64,000 bases of DNA from a bacterium (lineage in GTDB: Bacteria > Bacillota > Bacilli > Lactobacillales > Streptococcaceae): the NCBI GenBank assembly GCA_905221195.1, contig CAJNCF010000001.1, positions 248,001-312,000 on the forward strand, read 5' to 3'. The notes under the pieces are model-generated. The model saw nothing but the letters and a program-made list of their open reading frames with translations, searched no databases and was not told the origin of the DNA. Positions 21,377-32,254 of the stretch are shown piece after piece. A program made the position numbers and the translations under genes. Position 1 is the first letter of the stretch. Every line of letters begins with the position of its first letter.

Positions 21377-22246
21377 ATGAAAATTATTGTACCTGCAACT
21401 AGTGCCAATATCGGGCCAGGTTTTGACTCGGTCGGTGTAGCTGTAACCAAGTATCTTCAAATTGAGGTCTGCGAAGAACGTGATGAGTGGTTGATTGAAC
21501 ACCAGATTGGCAAATGGATCCCACATGACGAGCGTAATCTCTTGCTCAAAATCGCTTTGCAAATTGTACCAGACTTGCAACCAAGACGTTTGAAAATGAC
21601 CAGTGATGTTCCCTTGGCGCGTGGTTTGGGTTCTTCTAGCTCGGTTATTGTTGCTGGGATTGAACTAGCCAACCAATTAGGCCAGCTCAACTTGTCAGAC
21701 CAAGAAAAATTGCAGTTGGCTACCAAGATTGAAGGGCATCCAGACAATGTGGCTCCAGCCATTTATGGTAATCTCGTTATTGCAAGCTCTGTTGATGGGC
21801 AAGTCTCAGCTATCGTAGCAGACTTCCCAGAATGTGATTTTTTGGCTTACATTCCTAACTATGAATTGCGCACTCGAGACAGCCGTGGTGTCTTGCCTAA
21901 AAAATTGTCCTATAAGGAAGCTGTTGCTGCCAGTTCTATCGCCAATGTGGCGGTTGCGGCCTTGTTGGCAGGAGACATGGTGACTGCTGGACAAGCAATC
22001 GAGGGAGACCTCTTCCATGAGCGCTATCGTCAGGACTTGGTGAGAGAATTTGCGACGATTAAACAAGTAGCCAAAGAGAATGGTGCCTATGCAACCTACC
22101 TCTCTGGCGCTGGACCGACAGTTATGGTCTTGGCTTCTCATGACAAGATGCCAACGATTAAGGCAGAATTGGAAAAGCAACCCTTCAAAGGAAAACTGCA
22201 TGACTTAAAAGTTGATACCCAAGGTGTCCATGTTGAAGCAAAATAA
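21377..22246 (+). CDS. thrB: homoserine kinase
   Basis: ThrB phosphorylates homoserine, the committed step to threonine. The 289-residue GHMP kinase shows [15 protein letters not shown] at the start, the ATP-binding [16 protein letters not shown] (about 77-92) and the late [10 protein letters not shown]. The start is 1 base after the hom stop with an AGGAG site. A strong terminator follows. Threonine synthase is not in this window. Confidence 0.95.
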   Translation: MKIIVPATSANIGPGFDSVGVAVTKYLQIEVCEERDEWLIEHQIGKWIPHDERNLLLKIALQIVPDLQPRRLKMTSDVPLARGLGSSSSVIVAGIELANQLGQLNLSDQEKLQLATKIEGHPDNVAPAIYGNLVIASSVDGQVSAIVADFPECDFLAYIPNYELRTRDSRGVLPKKLSYKEAVAASSIANVAVAALLAGDMVTAGQAIEGDLFHERYRQDLVREFATIKQVAKENGAYATYLSGAGPTVMVLASHDKMPTIKAELEKQPFKGKLHDLKVDTQGVHVEAK

Positions 22247-22252
22247 AGAATA

Positions 22253-22302
22253 GAGGATAGGATGGGGAAACTCTCGACCAGAGGGCTTCCTATCCTTTTT
22301 TT
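22253..22302 (+). terminator. intrinsic terminator of hom-thrB
   Basis: AGGATAGGA (22254-22262) pairs perfectly with TCCTATCCT (22288-22296), followed by a run of T. Confidence 0.8.
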
Positions 22303-22313
22303 GAAAAGAGGTT

Positions 22314-22474
22314 TATACTCAAAGAAAATCAAAGAGCAAACTAGGAAGCTAGCCGCAGGCTACTCAAAACAGTGTTTTGAGGGTGTGGATAGAACTGACG
22401 AAGTTAGCTCAAAATACTGTTTTGAGGTTGCAGATGTAAGCTGACGTGGTGTGAAGATATTTTCGAAGAGTATT
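22314..22474 (-). repeat. BOX element, A-B-C type
   Basis: About 161 bp between thrB and msrAB reads as a BOX repeat on the minus strand: boxA at the right end (TTTTCGAAGAGTATTAGTTA), one boxB-like module containing AAACAGTGTTTTGAG, and boxC at the left end (AAATCAAAGAGCAAACTAGG). The size agrees with 59+45+50. An open frame inside it is not a gene. Confidence 0.85.
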
Positions 22475-22504
22475 AGTTAAAAACTTGATAAAGGAGAAAT
22501 AAAG

Positions 22505-23443
22505 ATGGCAGAAATTTATCTAGCAGGTGGTTGTTTTTGGGGCCTAGAGGAGTATTTTTCACGCATTTCTGGAGTGTTGGCAACTAGTGTTGGCTACGCT
22601 AATGGGCAAGTCGAAACGACCAATTACCAGCTACTCAAGGAAACAGACCATGCAGAAACGGTTCAAGTGATTTATGATGAGAAGACAGTGTCACTCAGAG
22701 AGATTTTACTTTATTATTTCCGAGTCATTGATCCATTGTCTATTAACCAGCAGGGGAATGACCGTGGTCGCCAATATCGAACGGGAATCTATTATCAAGA
22801 TGAATCAGATTTGCCAGCTATCTACACTGTGGTTCAGGAGCAGGAGCGCATGCTTGGGCGAAAGATTGCAGTAGAGGTGAAGAAACTGCGCCACTATATT
22901 TTAGCTGAAGATTATCACCAAGACTATCTCAAGAAAAATCCTTCAGGTTACTGTCATATTGATGTAACTGATGCTGAGAAGCCATTGATTGACGCAGCAA
23001 ACTATGAAAAGCCTAGTCAAGAAGTGTTGAAGAAAAGCTTAACTGAAGAGTCTTATCGTGTTACCCAAGAAGCTGCTACAGAGGCTCCATTTAGTAATGC
23101 TTATGACCAGACCTTTGAAGAGGGCATTTATGTAGACATTACGACGGGTGAGCCGCTATTTTTTGCTAAGGATAAGTTTGCCTCAGGTTGTGGTTGGCCA
23201 AGTTTTAGCCGTCCGATTTCCAAGGAATTGATTCATTATTACAAGGACATGAGCCATGGAATGGAGCGAATTGAGGTTCGTTCTCGGTCAGGAAATGCTC
23301 ACTTGGGTCATGTTTTCACAGATGGACCTCGGGAGTTAGGCGGTCTGCGTTACTGTATTAATTCTGCATCCTTGCGTTTTGTATCCAAGGATGAGATGGA
23401 AGAGGAAGGATATGGCTATCTACTGCCTTACTTAAACAAATAA
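22505..23443 (+). CDS. msrAB: bifunctional methionine sulfoxide reductase A/B
   Basis: This enzyme repairs oxidised methionine in proteins. The N-terminal MsrA domain carries the catalytic Cys in [11 protein letters not shown] (about 9-19), which acts on the S-epimer. The C-terminal MsrB domain (from about 180) has [12 protein letters not shown] and the catalytic Cys in [11 protein letters not shown], acting on the R-epimer. The zinc-binding CxxC pairs of some MsrB proteins are absent. There is no signal peptide, so it is the cytoplasmic form (pneumococcal MsrAB1 type), 312 residues. AAAGGAG precedes the ATG. Confidence 0.94.
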   Translation: MAEIYLAGGCFWGLEEYFSRISGVLATSVGYANGQVETTNYQLLKETDHAETVQVIYDEKTVSLREILLYYFRVIDPLSINQQGNDRGRQYRTGIYYQDESDLPAIYTVVQEQERMLGRKIAVEVKKLRHYILAEDYHQDYLKKNPSGYCHIDVTDAEKPLIDAANYEKPSQEVLKKSLTEESYRVTQEAATEAPFSNAYDQTFEEGIYVDITTGEPLFFAKDKFASGCGWPSFSRPISKELIHYYKDMSHGMERIEVRSRSGNAHLGHVFTDGPRELGGLRYCINSASLRFVSKDEMEEEGYGYLLPYLNK

Positions 23444-23503
23444 AACATAGAGGGTGGGAGCTCCCCACTTTCTTCATTTCCAGAATACGCATAGAAGGGA
23501 TTT

Positions 23504-25228
23504 ATGAAAAACTTATTATCATACTTCAAACCCTACATCAAGGAATCGATTTTGGCACCCCTGTTCAAGCTACTAGAAGCTGTGTTTGAGCTCTTGGTTC
23601 CCATGGTGATTGCAGGGATTGTCGACCAATCCTTGCCCCAGAAAAATCAAGGTCATCTCTGGATGCAGATTGGTCTGCTCCTTATCTTTGCAGTGATTGG
23701 TGTTGTAGTGGCCTTGGTAGCTCAATTTTACTCAGCCAAGGCGGCGGTTGGATTTGCCAAAGGACTGACAGATGATCTCTATCGTCATACTCTTTCTTTA
23801 CCCAAGGACAGCAGAGACCGTCTGACATCTTCGAGCTTGGTGACTCGCTTGACTTCGGATACCTATCAGATTCAGACTGGTATTAATCAATTCCTGCGTC
23901 TCTTTTTACGAGCGCCTATTATCGTTTTTGGGGCCATTTTTATGGCCTATCGCATCTCAGCTGAGTTGACTCTCTGGTTCTTGGTCATGGTTGTCATTTT
24001 GACTATCGTCATTGTAGGGATATCTCGACTGGTCAATCCTCTCTACAGTAGTCTGAGAAAGAAAACGGACCAACTGGTTCAGGAAACACGCCAGCAATTA
24101 CAAGGGATGCGGGTTATTCGTGCTTTTGGGCAAGAAAAACGAGAGTTACAGATTTTTCAAACGCTTAACCAAGTCTATGCCAGTTTGCAAGAAAAAACAG
24201 GCTTTTGGTCTAGTTTATTAACCCCTCTGACCTATCTGATTGTTAATGGAACCCTTCTCATTATCATCTGGCAGGGCTATATTTCAATTCAAGGAGGTTT
24301 ACTCAGTCAAGGTGCTCTCATTGCTCTTATCAACTATCTCTTGCAAATTTTGGTGGAATTGGTCAAGTTAGCCATGCTGATAAATTCTCTCAACCAGTCC
24401 TATATCTCAGCTAAGCGAATCGAGGAAGTCTTTGCAGAATCTCCAGAAGATATTCATTCAGAATTAGAACAAAAGCAAACTACCAGTAATCAGGTTTTAC
24501 AAGTCCAAGAACTGACCTTTACCTATCCTGATGCGGCCCAGCCTTCTCTGAGAGATATTTCCTTTGATATGAAGCAAGGGCAAATCCTTGGTATCATCGG
24601 AGGGACGGGTTCTGGTAAATCAAGCTTGGTGCAAGTCCTACTTGGACTTTATCTAGCAGACAAGGGAAGCATTGACCTTTATCGAGATGGACGTAGTCCT
24701 CGTAATTTGGAGGAGTGGCGGTTTTGGATTGCCTATGTGCCTCAAAAAGTCGAACTCTTTAAGGGAACCATTCGTTCCAACTTGACTCTAGGTTTACATC
24801 AAGAAGTAACTGACCAAGAACTTTGGCAGGCCTTGGAAATCGCGCAAGCTAAGAATTTTGTCAGTGAAAAGGAAGGATTCTTGGATGCCACTGTTGAGGC
24901 AGGAGGTCGAAATTTCTCAGGTGGACAAAGACAAAGGTTATCTATTGCTCGAGCAGTCTTGCGCCAAGCTTCAATTCTCATCCTAGATGATGCTACCTCG
25001 GCCCTTGATACCATCACTGAGTCCAAGCTCTTGAAAGCAATTCGAGAAAACTTACCTAACACGAGCTTAATCTTGATTTCTCAACGGACTTCGACACTCC
25101 AGATGGCTGACCAGATTCTCCTCTTGGAAAAAGGTGAGTTACTAGCTGTTGGCAAGCATGAGGTTTTGATGCAAACTAGTCAAGTCTATCGTGAAATCAA
25201 TGCATCCCAACATGGAAAGGAGGACTAG
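23504..25228 (+). CDS. ABC exporter half, degenerate catalytic site
   Basis: This is a fused membrane and ATPase half-transporter of 574 residues: six membrane helices (about 1-300) then a nucleotide-binding domain with Walker A GGTGSGKSS and signature FSGGQRQR. The residue after the Walker B aspartate is Asp (ILDDATSALD) where a catalytic Glu is normal. Such a change marks the non-catalytic half of heterodimeric exporters of the BmrCD/TM287-288 type. It is followed after one base by its partner. The substrate is unknown; drugs or peptides are usual for the group. Confidence 0.88.
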   Translation: MKNLLSYFKPYIKESILAPLFKLLEAVFELLVPMVIAGIVDQSLPQKNQGHLWMQIGLLLIFAVIGVVVALVAQFYSAKAAVGFAKGLTDDLYRHTLSLPKDSRDRLTSSSLVTRLTSDTYQIQTGINQFLRLFLRAPIIVFGAIFMAYRISAELTLWFLVMVVILTIVIVGISRLVNPLYSSLRKKTDQLVQETRQQLQGMRVIRAFGQEKRELQIFQTLNQVYASLQEKTGFWSSLLTPLTYLIVNGTLLIIIWQGYISIQGGLLSQGALIALINYLLQILVELVKLAMLINSLNQSYISAKRIEEVFAESPEDIHSELEQKQTTSNQVLQVQELTFTYPDAAQPSLRDISFDMKQGQILGIIGGTGSGKSSLVQVLLGLYLADKGSIDLYRDGRSPRNLEEWRFWIAYVPQKVELFKGTIRSNLTLGLHQEVTDQELWQALEIAQAKNFVSEKEGFLDATVEAGGRNFSGGQRQRLSIARAVLRQASILILDDATSALDTITESKLLKAIRENLPNTSLILISQRTSTLQMADQILLLEKGELLAVGKHEVLMQTSQVYREINASQHGKED

Positions 25229-25229
25229 C

Positions 25230-26978
25230 ATGAGACGACAAACTGCAAACCAGACGCTCAAACGTTTAGCCATAGATTTAGCCAGCCATCCTTTCCTCCT
25301 TTTCCTAGCCTTTCTAGGAACTATTGCCCAAGTTGGCTTATCAATTTACCTACCTATTCTGATTGGGCAGGTCATCGACCAAGTCCTAGTGGCTGGTTCT
25401 TCACCAGTTTTTTGGCAGATTTTCCTCCAGATGATTTTGGTAGTCATAGGAAATACACTGGTGCAATGGATCAATCCCCTTCTCTATAATCGTCTAATCT
25501 TCTCTTATACCAGAGACTTGCGAGAGCGAATCATCCATAAGCTCCATCGTTTACCGATTGCTTTTGTGGATCGGCAAGGAAGTGGAGAGATGGTTAGTCG
25601 TGTGACCACAGACATAGAACAGCTGGCAGCTGGCTTGACCATGATTTTTAACCAATTTTTCATAGGTGTCTTGATGATTTTGGTTAGTATTCTAGCCATG
25701 CTTCAAATTCATCTCCTCATGACTCTCTTGGTCTTGCTGTTGACACCACTGTCCATGGTAATTTCACGCTTTATTGCCAAACGCTCTTATCATCTCTTCC
25801 AGAAGCAAACAGAGACGAGGGGCATTCAGACTCAGTTGATTGAAGAATCGCTTAGCCAGCAGACCATTATCCAGTCCTTTAATGCTCAGACAGAGTTTAT
25901 CCAAAGACTGCATGAGGCGAATGGCAACTACGCAGGCTATTCTCAGTCAGCCATCTTTTATTCTTCAACGGTTAATCCTTCGACTCGCTTTGTCAATGCG
26001 CTTATTTACGCTCTTCTTGCTGGAGTAGGAGCTTATCGTATCATGATGGGGTCCACCTTGACCATTGGGCGTTTAGTTACCTTTTTGAACTATGTTCAAC
26101 AGTATACTAAGCCTTTTAACGATATTTCTTCAGTTCTAGCTGAGTTGCAAAGTGCTCTGGCTTGTGCAGAGCGTGTCTATGCTATCTTAGAAAGTCCTGA
26201 GGTGGCTGAAACAGGTAAGGCAATCTTGACCAGTGACCAAGTCAAGGGAGCTATTTCCTTTAAACAGGTTTCTTTTGGCTACCATCCTGAAAAAATCTTG
26301 ATTAAGGATTTGTCTATCGATATCCCAGCTGGCAGCAAGGTGGCCATCGTTGGTCCGACAGGTGCTGGAAAGTCAACTCTGATCAATCTCCTCATGCGAT
26401 TTTACTCTATTAACTCAGGAGATATCTTGCTGGATGGGCAATCCATTTACGGCTATACCCGAGCGTCATTGAGACAGCAGTTTGGGATGGTGCTCCAAGA
26501 GACCTGGCTCAAGCAAGGGACCATTCATGACAATATTGCCTTTGGGAATCCTGATGCCAGTCGAGAGCAAGTGATTACTGCTGCAAAGGCAGCCAATGCA
26601 GACTTTTTCATCCAACAGTTGCCACAGGGATACGATACCAAGTTGGAAAATGCAGGAGAATCTCTCTCTGTTGGGCAAGCCCAGCTTTTGGCCATCGCCC
26701 GGGTATTTCTGGCTATTCCTAAGATTCTTATCTTAGACGAGGCGACTTCCTCCATCGATACGCGGACAGAAGTGCTGGTACAGGATGCATTTGCTAAACT
26801 CATGAAGGGGCGCACTAGCTTTATCATTGCCCACCGTTTGTCAACCATTCAGGATGCAGATTTGATTCTTGTCTTGGTGGATGGCGACATTGTTGAGTAT
26901 GGTAACCATCAGGACCTCATGACTAGAAAGGGCAAGTATTATCAAATGCAGCAAGCTGCAGCTTTTAGCTCTGAATAA
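25230..26978 (+). CDS. ABC exporter half, partner subunit
   Basis: This second half-transporter of 582 residues has six membrane helices then an ATPase domain with Walker A GPTGAGKST, intact Walker B plus Glu (LILDEATSSID) and switch HRLST. Its signature is LSVGQ instead of LSGGQ. Together with the Asp in the partner's Walker B this gives one degenerate and one normal ATP site, as expected for a heterodimer. The start at 25230 has AAAGGAGG 6 bases upstream; earlier in-frame ATGs lie within the first gene. Confidence 0.9.
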   Translation: MRRQTANQTLKRLAIDLASHPFLLFLAFLGTIAQVGLSIYLPILIGQVIDQVLVAGSSPVFWQIFLQMILVVIGNTLVQWINPLLYNRLIFSYTRDLRERIIHKLHRLPIAFVDRQGSGEMVSRVTTDIEQLAAGLTMIFNQFFIGVLMILVSILAMLQIHLLMTLLVLLLTPLSMVISRFIAKRSYHLFQKQTETRGIQTQLIEESLSQQTIIQSFNAQTEFIQRLHEANGNYAGYSQSAIFYSSTVNPSTRFVNALIYALLAGVGAYRIMMGSTLTIGRLVTFLNYVQQYTKPFNDISSVLAELQSALACAERVYAILESPEVAETGKAILTSDQVKGAISFKQVSFGYHPEKILIKDLSIDIPAGSKVAIVGPTGAGKSTLINLLMRFYSINSGDILLDGQSIYGYTRASLRQQFGMVLQETWLKQGTIHDNIAFGNPDASREQVITAAKAANADFFIQQLPQGYDTKLENAGESLSVGQAQLLAIARVFLAIPKILILDEATSSIDTRTEVLVQDAFAKLMKGRTSFIIAHRLSTIQDADLILVLVDGDIVEYGNHQDLMTRKGKYYQMQQAAAFSSE

Positions 26979-27006
26979 TCCTTTCTATTTTGAAATCTTA
27001 TGGACG

Positions 27007-27036
27007 AAAAAAGTTGCCTTAGGGGGACTTTTTTGT
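27007..27036 (+). terminator. intrinsic terminator of the ABC exporter pair
   Basis: AAAAAAGT and ACTTTTTT form the stem (27007-27014 with 27027-27034), with CCTTAGG inside the loop region. Confidence 0.75.
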
Positions 27037-27092
27037 TACAATAGCTAGAAAAATTATTCACTGTAAATTGTCTTTTAGAAAAGGAGCTTATA

Positions 27093-28352
27093 ATGAAAGT
27101 CTATCAGCATGTAAATATCGTGACTTGTGATCAAGATTTTCATGTTTATCTGAATGGAATCTTAGCAGTTAAGGATTCTCAAATCGTCTATGTTGGTCAA
27201 GAGAAGTCAGAGATTTTAGAGCAAGCTGAGCAGATTATAGACTATCAGGGAGCCTGGATTATGCCTGGTTTGGTCAATTGCCACACCCATTCTGCTATGA
27301 CAGGCTTGCGAGGAATTCGGGATGACAGCAATCTCCATGAATGGCTCAATGACTATATATGGCCAGCAGAAGCTGAGTTTACTCCAGACATGACTACCAA
27401 AGCGGTCAAAGAAGCTCTGACAGAAATGCTTCAGTCAGGAACAACAACCTTCAATGATATGTATAATCCCAATGGTGTAGATATTGAGCAGATTTATCAG
27501 GCAGTCAAGTCTTCCAAGATGCGTTGTTATTTCTCACCGACCCTTTTTTCTTCAGAAGCAGAATCAACTGCTGAGACTATAAGCAGAACACGAGCCATCA
27601 TCGAGACAATCATAGGATATGAAAATACAAATTTCAAGGTGATGGTAGCCCCACATTCTCCCTACAGCTGTAGTAGGGACTTGTTGGAAGAGAGCTTGGG
27701 AATGGCAAAAGAGCTGGATATTCCCATCCATATCCATGTAGCGGAGACCAAGGAGGAGTCAGGAATTATCCTGAAACGATACGGCAAACGCCCCCTCGCT
27801 TTTCTAGAAGAACTGGGTTACTTAGAGCATCCGTCTGTATTTGCTCATGGAGTAGAATTAAACGAGCGAGAAATTAAAGGCTTGGCAACTTCTCAAGTGG
27901 CAATTGCGCATAATCCTATTAGTAACCTCAAATTGGCATCAGGGATTGCTCCCATCATCCAACTGCAAAAAGCAGGAGTAGCAGTCGGAATTGCAACGGA
28001 CTCGGTCGCTTCTAATAATAATTTAGACATGTTTGAGGAAGGACGGACAGCAGCCCTTCTTCAGAAGATGAAAAGTGGAGATGCCAGCCAATTTCCTATC
28101 GAAATGGCTCTCAAGGCACTGACAATCGGAGGGGCTAAGGTTCTAGGGATGGAAGAACAGATAGGAAGTCTGGAAGTAGGTAAACAGGCAGATTTTCTGG
28201 TTATTCAACCACAGGGGAAAATCCATCTCCAACCCCAAGAAAATATGCTCTCTCATTTGGTTTATGCTGTCAAATCCAGTGATGTTGATGATGTCTATAT
28301 TGCTGGAGAACAGGTCGTTAAGCAAGGTCAAGTCCTGACAGTAGAACTTTAA
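27093..28352 (+). CDS. amidohydrolase, MTA/SAH deaminase-like
   Basis: This is a metal-dependent hydrolase of the TRZ/ATZ class, 419 residues. The metal ligands are visible: HxH in VNCHTHSAM (His64, His66), a histidine in IHIHVAETKEE, one in VFAHGVEL and an aspartate in ATDSVASNNN. The pattern and length match 5'-methylthioadenosine/S-adenosylhomocysteine deaminases, which turn these nucleosides into the inosyl forms; chlorohydrolases and guanine deaminase are related alternatives. It is a single gene with AAAAGGAG before the ATG. Confidence 0.8.
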   Translation: MKVYQHVNIVTCDQDFHVYLNGILAVKDSQIVYVGQEKSEILEQAEQIIDYQGAWIMPGLVNCHTHSAMTGLRGIRDDSNLHEWLNDYIWPAEAEFTPDMTTKAVKEALTEMLQSGTTTFNDMYNPNGVDIEQIYQAVKSSKMRCYFSPTLFSSEAESTAETISRTRAIIETIIGYENTNFKVMVAPHSPYSCSRDLLEESLGMAKELDIPIHIHVAETKEESGIILKRYGKRPLAFLEELGYLEHPSVFAHGVELNEREIKGLATSQVAIAHNPISNLKLASGIAPIIQLQKAGVAVGIATDSVASNNNLDMFEEGRTAALLQKMKSGDASQFPIEMALKALTIGGAKVLGMEEQIGSLEVGKQADFLVIQPQGKIHLQPQENMLSHLVYAVKSSDVDDVYIAGEQVVKQGQVLTVEL

Positions 28353-28393
28353 AAGAAAATCACGAAAAATTTTAAAAAAAGTTTGCAAAAATC

Positions 28394-28422
28394 TTGCATT
28401 CTTTTTTTAACTATGCTATACT
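28394..28422 (+). promoter_or_regulatory. promoter of rplJ-rplL
   Basis: A -35 TTGCAT (28394-28399) and -10 TATACT (28417-28422) are separated by exactly 17 bases. It drives the L10 leader and both ribosomal genes. Confidence 0.8.
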
Positions 28423-28429
28423 TATATAC

Positions 28430-28592
28430 GGTTTGAAAAAACTGCCTAAGACAGTAGGGGAGCTCGACTCATAAGTATCCTACCGAGGACAAAACGTATC
28501 ATGTAAAAAGAAGCGTATTGTACTTTCGTGTCTAGGTTTGGGCGCGTTTTTCTTTTAGAAAAATTCCCCAAGCAAAATAATTACGGAGGTGA
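28430..28592 (+). ncRNA. L10 leader (r-protein autoregulatory mRNA leader)
   Basis: A structured 5' UTR of about 150 bases precedes rplJ, as in the Firmicute L10 leader where the L10(L12)4 complex binds its own mRNA. The core contains AGGGGAGCTCGACTC and TACCGAGGACAAAACG. A U-rich hairpin (about 28506-28555, AAAAGAAGCG with CGCGTTTTTCTTTT) looks like the attenuator terminator. Confidence 0.8.
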
Positions 28593-28600
28593 ACACACTA

Positions 28601-29101
28601 ATGAGTGAAGCAATTATTGCTAAAAAAGCGGAACTAGTTGACGTAGTAGCTGAAAAAATGAAAGCTGCTGCATCTATCGTCGTTGTTGACGCTCGTGGTT
28701 TGACAGTTGAGCAAGATACAGTTCTTCGTCGTGAGCTTCGTGGAAGCGAAGTTGAGTATAAAGTCATTAAAAACTCAATCTTGCGTCGTGCAGCTGAAAA
28801 AGCTGGTCTTGAAGAACTTGCATCAGTATTTGTTGGACCATCTGCAGTAGCATTTTCTAACGAAGATGTTATCGCACCAGCGAAAATCTTGAACGACTTT
28901 TCTAAAAACGCTGAAGCACTTGAAATCAAAGGTGGTGCAATCGAAGGCGCTGTCGCATCTAAAGAAGAGATTATTGCTCTTGCAACTCTTCCAAACCGCG
29001 AAGGACTTCTTTCTATGCTCCTTTCTGTACTTCAAGCGCCAGTGCGCAACGTTGCTCTTGCAGTCAAAGCGGTTGCAGACAACAAAGAAGACGCAGCTTA
29101 A
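28601..29101 (+). CDS. rplJ: 50S ribosomal protein L10
   Basis: L10 anchors L7/L12 dimers to the ribosomal stalk. The 166-residue protein has the standard start ([19 protein letters not shown]) and an Ala-rich C-terminal helix that binds L12. I chose the ATG at 28601 with GGAGGTGA 8 bases upstream; an in-frame GTG lies at 28589 inside that site. Codon use is strongly biased towards highly expressed codons. Confidence 0.97.
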   Translation: MSEAIIAKKAELVDVVAEKMKAAASIVVVDARGLTVEQDTVLRRELRGSEVEYKVIKNSILRRAAEKAGLEELASVFVGPSAVAFSNEDVIAPAKILNDFSKNAEALEIKGGAIEGAVASKEEIIALATLPNREGLLSMLLSVLQAPVRNVALAVKAVADNKEDAA

Positions 29102-29107
29102 TTTTAA

Positions 29108-29122
29108 GCTACGCAGCGTAGC
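29108..29122 (+). other. perfect hairpin between rplJ and rplL
   Basis: GCTACGCAGCGTAGC folds into a 6-bp GC-rich stem with a 3-base loop and has no following T run. It may mark an mRNA processing or stability site that lets rplL be made in excess over rplJ. Confidence 0.5.
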
Positions 29123-29174
29123 CTAGCTACAAAGAAATATTATAAATTTAAAAACATATTTGGAGGAAATAACA

Positions 29175-29543
29175 ATGGCATTGAACATTGAAAACATTAT
29201 TGCTGAAATTAAAGAAGCTTCAATCCTTGAATTGAACGACCTTGTAAAAGCTATCGAAGAAGAATTTGGTGTAACTGCAGCTGCTCCTGTAGCTGTTGCT
29301 GCAGCTGGTGCTGCTGACGCTGGTGCTGCTAAAGATTCATTCGACGTTGAATTGACATCTGCAGGCGACAAAAAAGTTGGCGTTATCAAAGTTGTACGTG
29401 AAATCACTGGTCTTGGTCTTAAAGAAGCTAAAGAACTTGTTGACGGTGCACCAGCACTTGTTAAAGAAGGCGTTGCAACTGCAGAAGCTGAAGAAATCAA
29501 AGCTAAATTGGAAGAAGCTGGAGCTTCAGTTACTCTTAAATAA
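29175..29543 (+). CDS. rplL: 50S ribosomal protein L7/L12
   Basis: L7/L12 is the multi-copy stalk protein that recruits translation factors. The 122-residue protein has the N-terminal dimerisation helices, an Ala-rich hinge (about 37-53) and the C-terminal factor-binding domain with [16 protein letters not shown] chose the ATG at 29175 with TGGAGGAAA upstream. A strong terminator follows. Confidence 0.98.
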   Translation: MALNIENIIAEIKEASILELNDLVKAIEEEFGVTAAAPVAVAAAGAADAGAAKDSFDVELTSAGDKKVGVIKVVREITGLGLKEAKELVDGAPALVKEGVATAEAEEIKAKLEEAGASVTLK

Positions 29544-29577
29544 TAGAGTGACTACATTAGTAGCTTAAAAACATGAT

Positions 29578-29612
29578 TAAACCGCTATTCTTAGGAGTAG
29601 CGGTTTTTCTTT
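29578..29612 (+). terminator. intrinsic terminator of rplJ-rplL
   Basis: AAACCGCTA pairs with TAGCGGTTT and is followed by TTCTTTTT. Confidence 0.85.
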
Positions 29613-29672
29613 TTATTCGAGAAGGGGCAAAAAAAAGGAATAAATAACTATACAAATTTTTTAACTCAACCT

Positions 29673-29702
29673 AAAAATCCCCAATCATAGTGATTGAGGA
29701 GT
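29673..29702 (-). terminator. intrinsic terminator of gdhA
   Basis: CCCCAATCA and TGATTGAGG form a stem around TAG. On the minus strand it is followed by TTTTT, just after the gdhA stop. Confidence 0.7.
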
Positions 29703-29712
29703 TTGGTAATTC

Positions 29713-31152
<1,440 letters not shown>

Positions 31153-31241
31153 CTTTCAATTCAGTTCCAGATTTTTCTTTAATTCATAAAATACGAACCT
31201 TTTTCTTGGAAATATCTTTCTCAAAGAGAAATTGTGAAAAT

Positions 31242-31251
31242 ATGGTATAAT
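31242..31251 (+). promoter_or_regulatory. extended -10 promoter of pyrDA
   Basis: ATGGTATAAT contains TATAAT (31246-31251) preceded by TGG. No clear -35 is seen, as usual for extended -10 promoters. Confidence 0.6.
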
Positions 31252-31285
31252 ATTAGCAATAAAAGGAATCTGGAGGATCAGAATC

Positions 31286-32221
31286 ATGGTATCAACGAAA
31301 ACACAAATTGCTGGTTTTGAGTTTGAAAATTGTTTGATGAATGCAGCAGGTGTGGCTTGTATGACGATAGCAGAGTTAGAAGGAGTTAAAAACTCAGTGG
31401 CAGGAACCTTTGTCACTAAGACAGCGACCCTGGACTTCCGTCAGGGAAATCCTGAGCCACGCTACCAAGATGTTCCGCTTGGTTCTATCAACTCGATGGG
31501 CCTACCAAATAATGGCTTAGATTATTATCTGGACTATCTTTTGGATTTACAGGAAAAAGAGCCAAACCGAACTTTTTTCCTATCTCTAGTTGGAATGTCT
31601 CCGGACGAAACCCATACTATCTTGAAAAAAGTCCAAGAGAGTGAATTCAAAGGACTGACCGAGCTGAATCTCTCATGTCCAAATGTTCCAGGTAAACCTC
31701 AGATTGCCTATGATTTTGAGACAACTGACCGAATTTTATCAGAGGTATTTGCCTACTTTACCAAACCTCTTGGAATTAAGCTCCCACCATATTTTGACAT
31801 TGTTCATTTTGACCAAGCGGCTGCTATTTTCAACAAATATCCGCTCAAGTTTGTCAACTGCGTTAACTCTATCGGAAACGGCCTCTATATCGAAGATGAG
31901 TCGGTCGTGATTCGACCAAAGAATGGTTTTGGTGGAATTGGTGGGGAGTACATCAAACCGACTGCTCTAGCCAATGTTCACGCTTTCTACCAACGCTTAA
32001 ATCCTCAAATCCAAATCATTGGAACAGGTGGCGTTCTGACTGGTCGTGATGCCTTTGAACATATCCTCTGTGGAGCTAGTATGGTGCAGGTAGGTACTAC
32101 CCTTCATAAAGAAGGCGTCAGTGCTTTTGAACGTATTACCAATGAACTAAAAGCAATCATGGAGGAAAAAGGGTACGAGAGCCTAGAAGATTTCCGTGGG
32201 AAATTGCGCTATATTGACTAA
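31286..32221 (+). CDS. pyrDA: dihydroorotate dehydrogenase A (fumarate type)
   Basis: PyrDA oxidises dihydroorotate to orotate in pyrimidine synthesis, using fumarate. The 311-residue protein is the single-subunit class 1A type. It shows the FMN-binding [13 protein letters not shown] segment, the catalytic cysteine in [10 protein letters not shown] and the late [16 protein letters not shown] phosphate site. GGAGG lies 9 bases before the ATG. No PyrR-type attenuator was seen in the leader. Confidence 0.94.
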   Translation: MVSTKTQIAGFEFENCLMNAAGVACMTIAELEGVKNSVAGTFVTKTATLDFRQGNPEPRYQDVPLGSINSMGLPNNGLDYYLDYLLDLQEKEPNRTFFLSLVGMSPDETHTILKKVQESEFKGLTELNLSCPNVPGKPQIAYDFETTDRILSEVFAYFTKPLGIKLPPYFDIVHFDQAAAIFNKYPLKFVNCVNSIGNGLYIEDESVVIRPKNGFGGIGGEYIKPTALANVHAFYQRLNPQIQIIGTGGVLTGRDAFEHILCGASMVQVGTTLHKEGVSAFERITNELKAIMEEKGYESLEDFRGKLRYID

Positions 32222-32254
32222 ATGAAATCGAAAAATCAGAAGAAAGGAGAGAAG

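Noticed and set aside
22262..22444. Plus-strand open frame of 60 codons downstream of thrB
   Set aside because: It lies over the thrB terminator and a BOX repeat; BOX elements are often open by chance and have near-identical frames elsewhere.
28555..29500. Long open frames on the minus strand opposite rplJ and rplL
   Set aside because: They mirror the biased codons of highly expressed ribosomal genes and have no ribosome sites or recognisable motifs.
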